DNA of 7,623 nt from JAQIBY01 sp034658655 (lineage in GTDB: Bacteria; Bacteroidota; Bacteroidia; Bacteroidales; ML635J-15). The stretch spans positions 1 through 7,623 of the forward strand of contig JAYEFQ010000160.1 of NCBI GenBank assembly GCA_034658655.1, in the 5' to 3' direction. This document shows, in pieces, positions 6,291-7,623 of this stretch; position 1 is the first letter of the stretch; every line of letters begins with the position of its first letter. Below the pieces are notes generated by a model that did no database searches, was not told the DNA's origin, and worked only from the letters and a program-made list of their open reading frames with translations. Both the position numbers and the translations under genes were made by a program.

Positions 6291-6326
6291 AAATGGCTTT
6301 GGGGGTATCTTCAAAGCCATTTTTTT
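6291..6326 (+). terminator. Intrinsic terminator of the T9SS protein gene
   Basis: Perfect 11-bp stem aaatggctttg/caaagccattt (6291-6301, 6312-6322) with a 10-nt loop, running into an uninterrupted T tract to 6326. It lies 22 bp after the stop codon. Confidence 0.92.
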
Positions 6327-6456
6327 AAATAAAAATATGGTTCTACGGCAAATTTAGTGGGTGAGTGTTAAATATTGTAGGGCTAAATTCCATCTTTCAT
6401 ATCTTTATTAACCTTGACTTTCATGTCGGGGTTTTGAGGTGAAATATAAAAAAGAA

Positions 6457-6470
6457 AGGGCTTTAGCCCT
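6457..6470 (-). terminator. Small perfect hairpin, terminator-like on the minus strand
   Basis: agggct (6457-6462) and agccct (6465-6470) pair across a 2-nt loop. On the minus strand the stem is followed by a T-rich tail (ttctttttt); on the plus strand it is not. No minus-strand gene lies upstream within the window, so its role is unclear. It may be a small palindromic repeat instead. Confidence 0.35.
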
Positions 6471-6531
6471 GATATGCTTTTCTGAATTATTACATTGTTT
6501 AATGCAGAAATACAAAAAAAATATTGTTTTA

Positions 6532-6609
6532 AAAAAAACACACGTTATAAATGATTTTTTTGCCCAAAATAGTTAAATGGCTTGAGGTTAGTGTGTTGTG
6601 TGTTTTTTT
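6532..6609. repeat. 12-bp perfect inverted repeat with 54-bp spacer
   Basis: aaaaaaacacac (6532-6543) and gtgtgttttttt (6598-6609) are exact reverse complements. The A-tract on one side and T-tract on the other give a terminator-like end on both strands, though the loop is long. No reading frame lies inside. It could bound a small element or a short structured RNA; nothing in the window settles this. Confidence 0.5.
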
Positions 6610-6691
6610 ATAGATTTAATATTACACCCTTGTAGAGTAAATGTATAGGTATTTTGTCAGCTTGTTAACTGCGATGTGTTAATAAATTGCT

Positions 6692-6699
6692 TATATTTG
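6692..6699 (+). promoter_or_regulatory. Possible -7 box (TATATTTG) of the operon at 6850
   Basis: Exact fit to TAnnTTTG. The nearest clear TTG (6662-6664) is 27 nt away, too far for a standard -33 element. If it is used, the mRNA leader is about 145 nt and includes the hairpin at 6720-6762. Confidence 0.35.
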
Positions 6700-6719
6700 T
6701 GAATTATAAGTGGTGGTGT

Positions 6720-6762
6720 AATCAGAATTGTCTAAGGGGATGACCTGATTGTTATTTTTTTT
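6720..6762 (+). terminator. Leader hairpin with T-run, possible attenuator
   Basis: aatcag (6720-6725) pairs with ctgatt (6745-6750), and gtc/gac can add pairs inside. After gtta comes a run of eight T (6755-6762). Placed between a promoter-like box and the gene at 6850, it could stop transcription early or regulate read-through. The stem is short, so a chance match is possible. Confidence 0.4.
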
Positions 6763-6849
6763 AATGATTTTACCACGCGAAAATGTTTATGTAGATAGGG
6801 GGAATTGCTTATAATAATAAAGGTGATTTTCATTGAAATATAAAAATTT

Positions 6850-7440
6850 ATGTTTATGAAAAAGGGGATTTTATCGTTAGTTGTATTTTTTATCGCAACA
6901 GTACTTTTTGCACAAGTGGATTCTTACACTGTTGCAGCATCAAAAACTTATGAAAATCGGACTAAAACAGTGTATTTAGATTTGTCAGCTGTTTTAGATG
7001 CTGAAACTGCCAAAATGATTGAACAGGGAATGGTGGCTCAGTCTGATATTCACAAATTTTCCTTTTATGCTGCTCCGAATTATGAGAAATGCATGTTTAC
7101 TTCTGCGCTTAACGTGCATGAAGATGAAATCCTAGCATTGATGAATGAGTTTATCTATGAAGTAAATCCTGCTACAATGTTTCAAACCGAATTTACAAAT
7201 CATGGAAATCAAGGAGACTATTATAAAGTGGTCTTTGTGCTTGACCGTTTGCCGGATGATGATGTCATTAAAGCAATTCATCTATCCCTGAAAGAAAGTG
7301 ATTTTATTACCGATGTCAATTACCGAGACAAGGCCCGTTTTGAAATATATGCCTTCGAGCCAATGTATCCTGAACAGGTGAACCAACTGCTCGAACAATA
7401 TAACGTGAAAATTAGCCAGACCAGTATAACACAAAAATAA
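6850..7440 (+). CDS. Exported protein of unknown function with two alpha/beta repeats
   Basis: 196 residues from the first ATG. The in-frame ATG at 6856 gives MKKGILSL, a more typical signal peptide start, so the true product may be 194 residues. Residues 3-21 are a signal peptide (LSLVVFFIATVLFA, likely cut before Gln22). The mature part seems to contain two similar units of about 65 residues, at 38-105 (KTVYLDLSAVLDAETAKMI...) and 124-190 (YYKVVFVLDRLPDDDVIKAI...). Each has a strand-helix-strand-strand-helix-strand pattern like ferredoxin-like or heavy-metal-associated folds, but no CxxC metal motif is present. The only mature cysteine is Cys81. There is no T9SS sorting domain, so it probably stays in the periplasm. 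It is 3 nt from the next gene, which encodes a secreted CUB-like protein, so the two are surely co-transcribed. I do not recognise a named family. Confidence 0.85.
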   Translation: MFMKKGILSLVVFFIATVLFAQVDSYTVAASKTYENRTKTVYLDLSAVLDAETAKMIEQGMVAQSDIHKFSFYAAPNYEKCMFTSALNVHEDEILALMNEFIYEVNPATMFQTEFTNHGNQGDYYKVVFVLDRLPDDDVIKAIHLSLKESDFITDVNYRDKARFEIYAFEPMYPEQVNQLLEQYNVKISQTSITQK

Positions 7441-7443
7441 AAA

Positions 7444-7623
7444 ATGACCATGAAATACGTTTACAAATTTAGCCTACTATTACTCGCCACTTTTGCTGTT
7501 TTGTTCGTAAATGGACAAAATATTGATGCTTTAGATGGAACGACACAAACAGGATGCAATTATACCATTTATGATAGTGGGGGTAGTGGATCGGATTATG
7601 TTGCCAATGAGGATTATACTGTT
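7444..7623 (+). CDS. Secreted CUB-like domain protein, 5' part only
   Basis: 60 residues are visible before the window ends, with no stop codon. Residues 1-24 form a signal peptide (hydrophobic KFSLLLLATFAVLFVNG, likely cut before Gln25). A second in-frame ATG at 7450 gives MKYVYKF and is an equally good start. The mature N-terminus holds Cys38 followed by YTIYDSGGSGSDYVANEDYTV (40-60), the typical opening of CUB-like domains in secreted Bacteroidota proteins, where the glycine-rich turn leads into an NxxYTxTI strand. Such proteins are often large, with T9SS sorting at the C-terminus, but that end is not visible here. The 3-nt gap to the preceding gene indicates one operon. Confidence 0.85.
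   Translation, partial: MTMKYVYKFSLLLLATFAVLFVNGQNIDALDGTTQTGCNYTIYDSGGSGSDYVANEDYTV

Larger units (their letters stand above)
6327..6849. other. Long intergenic region without a gene
   Basis: About 520 bp of very AT-rich DNA with stops in all frames and no protein I recognise. It contains three hairpin-forming segments and one promoter-like box, listed separately. The last 90 bp before 6850 carry no evident Shine-Dalgarno sequence, as is usual in this phylum. Confidence 0.7.

Overview
The window looks like a chromosomal segment from an AT-rich Bacteroidota bacterium, probably environmental or marine, of the Bacteroidales/Marinilabiliales or Flavobacteriia kind. The evidence is a large secreted protein ending in a type IX secretion (T9SS) sorting domain, PKD, CARDB and CUB-like surface modules, A/T-rich leaders without Shine-Dalgarno sequences, and promoter-like boxes of the TAnnTTTG type. 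The organism cannot be named from the sequence alone.

Layout. Positions 1-862 hold no convincing gene. They contain two identical 127-bp repeats (each with a perfect hairpin), a 49-bp relic of the neighbouring GTPase gene, other inverted repeats, a symmetric terminator and a multi-stem palindromic element. Positions 863-2203 (minus) encode a COG2403-type P-loop protein related to cyclic 2,3-diphosphoglycerate synthetase. A perfect 26-bp tandem duplication lies at its likely promoter. Positions 2429-3442 (minus) are a two-gene operon: an OsmC-family gene overlaps by 8 nt a FlK-type thioesterase gene. The thioesterase is broken by a 217-bp non-coding element with terminal inverted repeats and TTAA target duplications, and separately by an in-frame stop codon.

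On the plus strand, 3597-6269 encodes an 890-residue secreted, multidomain, T9SS-sorted protein followed by a strong terminator. An intergenic stretch of about 520 bp then carries several hairpins and a possible leader attenuator. It precedes a second plus-strand operon: a small exported protein with two alpha/beta repeats (6850-7440) and, 3 nt later, the start of a secreted CUB-like protein that runs off the window.

The main result is the decayed thioesterase. Removing the element plus one TTAA restores exactly 129 codons, including the Thr/Glu/His triad spacing of FlK, so the insertion can be read at base resolution. The OsmC partner has also lost its usual second cysteine, which may mean the whole operon is losing function. 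The left flank appears to be a separate site of duplication and gene-fragment deposition.
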